DNA of 64,000 nucleotides from Brevibacillus antibioticus (GTDB taxonomy: Bacteria; Bacillota; Bacilli; Brevibacillales; Brevibacillaceae): NCBI RefSeq assembly GCF_005217615.1, contig NZ_SZNK01000001.1:4393501-4457500 (forward strand), written 5' to 3'. Shown one piece after another: positions 63,497-64,000 of the stretch. A program made the position numbers and the translations under genes. The stretch's first letter is position 1, and the number at the start of each line of letters is the position of its first letter. The notes under the pieces were generated by a model. The model was not told the DNA's origin. It saw only the letters and a program-made list of their open reading frames with translations, and searched no databases.

Positions 63497-64000
63497 TTAC
63501 GGCTTTATTGAAAGTGTAACCAAAAAACTCGTTCCGATACCTTCCTCACTGCTGACCTGAATTTTTCCGTGGTGCGCATCCACGATCCATTTGGCAATGG
63601 AAAGTCCCAAGCCTGTACCTTCTGTCGCTCGAGAGCGCATTTTATCCACCCGGAAAAAGCGGTCAAACAAATACGGAATATCCTCTTTGGAAATCCCGAT
63701 CCCACTGTCTTTTACGAGAATCGAAACGCGGCCGCCTTCCTTTTTGCAAGAAACATAAATCTGGCCACCTTCGTTCGTGTACTTCAAGGCATTGTCCAGC
63801 AAGATGACCATGAGCTGATGCAGACGTTCTTGGTCCCCCACCATCTCAATGGGTTGCTCGATGTCTGTTTCGAGACGAATTTCCCGTACGATAGCAAGTT
63901 GTGCAAAAACCTGGGTGCATTTCGTCGCTACTTCATCTAAACGCAGCGTCTGATTCATGATCTGCAACTCGTTCGAATCACTACGAGCCAGTGTGAGCAA
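63497..64000 (-). CDS. Histidine kinase, C-terminal part (cut by window edge)
   Basis: The last 167 codons of a sensor kinase. The ATPase domain is complete: N box LLDNALKYTNEGG, G1 DSGIGIS, F box LFDRFFRVD, G2 GTGLGLSIAKWIVDAHHG. The ML-type start of this frame is only the window edge (LLTLARSDS); the phospho-acceptor histidine, sensor and membrane parts lie beyond 64000. The LLTLARSD sequence and GTG-x-GLSIAK style suggest an OmpR-group kinase such as PhoR/CssS relatives. Confidence 0.9.
   Translation of the reverse strand: MLTLARSDSNELQIMNQTLRLDEVATKCTQVFAQLAIVREIRLETDIEQPIEMVGDQERLHQLMVILLDNALKYTNEGGQIYVSCKKEGGRVSILVKDSGIGISKEDIPYLFDRFFRVDKMRSRATEGTGLGLSIAKWIVDAHHGKIQVSSEEGIGTSFLVTLSIKP

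Noticed and set aside
1..64000. tRNA, rRNA, CRISPR array, prophage or intact insertion sequence
   Set aside because: None of the expected sequence signatures, repeat arrays, integrase or transposase genes were seen.

Overview
The window reads as chromosome of a Gram-positive, endospore-forming member of the Bacillales. Brevibacillus or a close relative in the Paenibacillaceae is my best guess, from gene content and protein style; no rRNA or marker gene is present to prove it. Supporting signs are sporulation-type proteins (YunB, YtaF), strong AGGAGG ribosome sites, frequent GTG/TTG starts, Firmicutes ydaO-type riboswitches and Firmicutes regulators (NreBC-like, MhqR-like, CsoR-type operators). 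It is ordinary chromosome: I see no intact insertion sequence, prophage, CRISPR array, tRNA or rRNA.

Layout. 1-6.8 kb: truncated start of a minus-strand gene, divergent nitroreductase/SDR pair, a 34-residue membrane peptide, a three-gene ba3-type oxidase operon and, just upstream of it, an NreB/NreC-like oxygen-sensing two-component pair. 6.8-13.7 kb: secreted copper-amine-oxidase-N-like protein, YunB, a Ca2+-type P-ATPase, YtaF, and a TetR regulator with an HXXEE membrane protein. 13.7-17.4 kb: an ECF sigma/anti-sigma pair beside a decayed, internally deleted copy of itself. 17.4-19.4 kb: a 211-bp long-hairpin element, an arginase-family enzyme and an unknown gene. 19.4-27 kb: kdpFABC plus an unusual protein made of two KdpD sensor modules with no kinase, behind a c-di-AMP (ydaO-type) riboswitch. 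27-31.7 kb: MpsC/DUF2294 protein and an OpuA-type glycine-betaine importer behind a second c-di-AMP riboswitch followed by two terminators in the leader.

31.8-38.1 kb: a six-gene operon joining PHP phosphoesterase, TIM-barrel isomerase, SurE phosphatase and a ferric/phosphonate-class ABC importer. 38.3-41.1 kb: copZ and copA with two CsoR-type operators. 41.1-44.2 kb: a sparse region of small hypothetical genes and a VanZ-like protein. 44.3-46.4 kb: psuK-psuG for pseudouridine breakdown, psuK carrying its own HTH domain. 46.5-49 kb: a quinone/electrophile-stress set (MarR, azoreductase, DoxX, pirin), the first three with matching 18-bp MhqR-like operators. 49.1-51.5 kb: cydAB bd-type quinol oxidase. 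51.6-53.4 kb: Lrp regulator divergent from an MFS exporter. 53.5-55.8 kb: CoA-transferase and a LytTR regulator. 56-62 kb: a sigma-54 activator, a -24/-12 promoter and its apparent target operon (YfcC-like transporter, M20 amidohydrolase, N-acylamino-acid racemase). 62-64 kb: an unknown protein, a HesB-like protein and the C-terminal part of a histidine kinase.

Themes. Oxygen-dependent respiration is represented twice (ba3 with an FeS-sensor pair; cydAB). Potassium and osmolyte uptake are placed under the same second messenger by two riboswitches. Several small local regulons can be read from palindromes next to their likely regulator genes.
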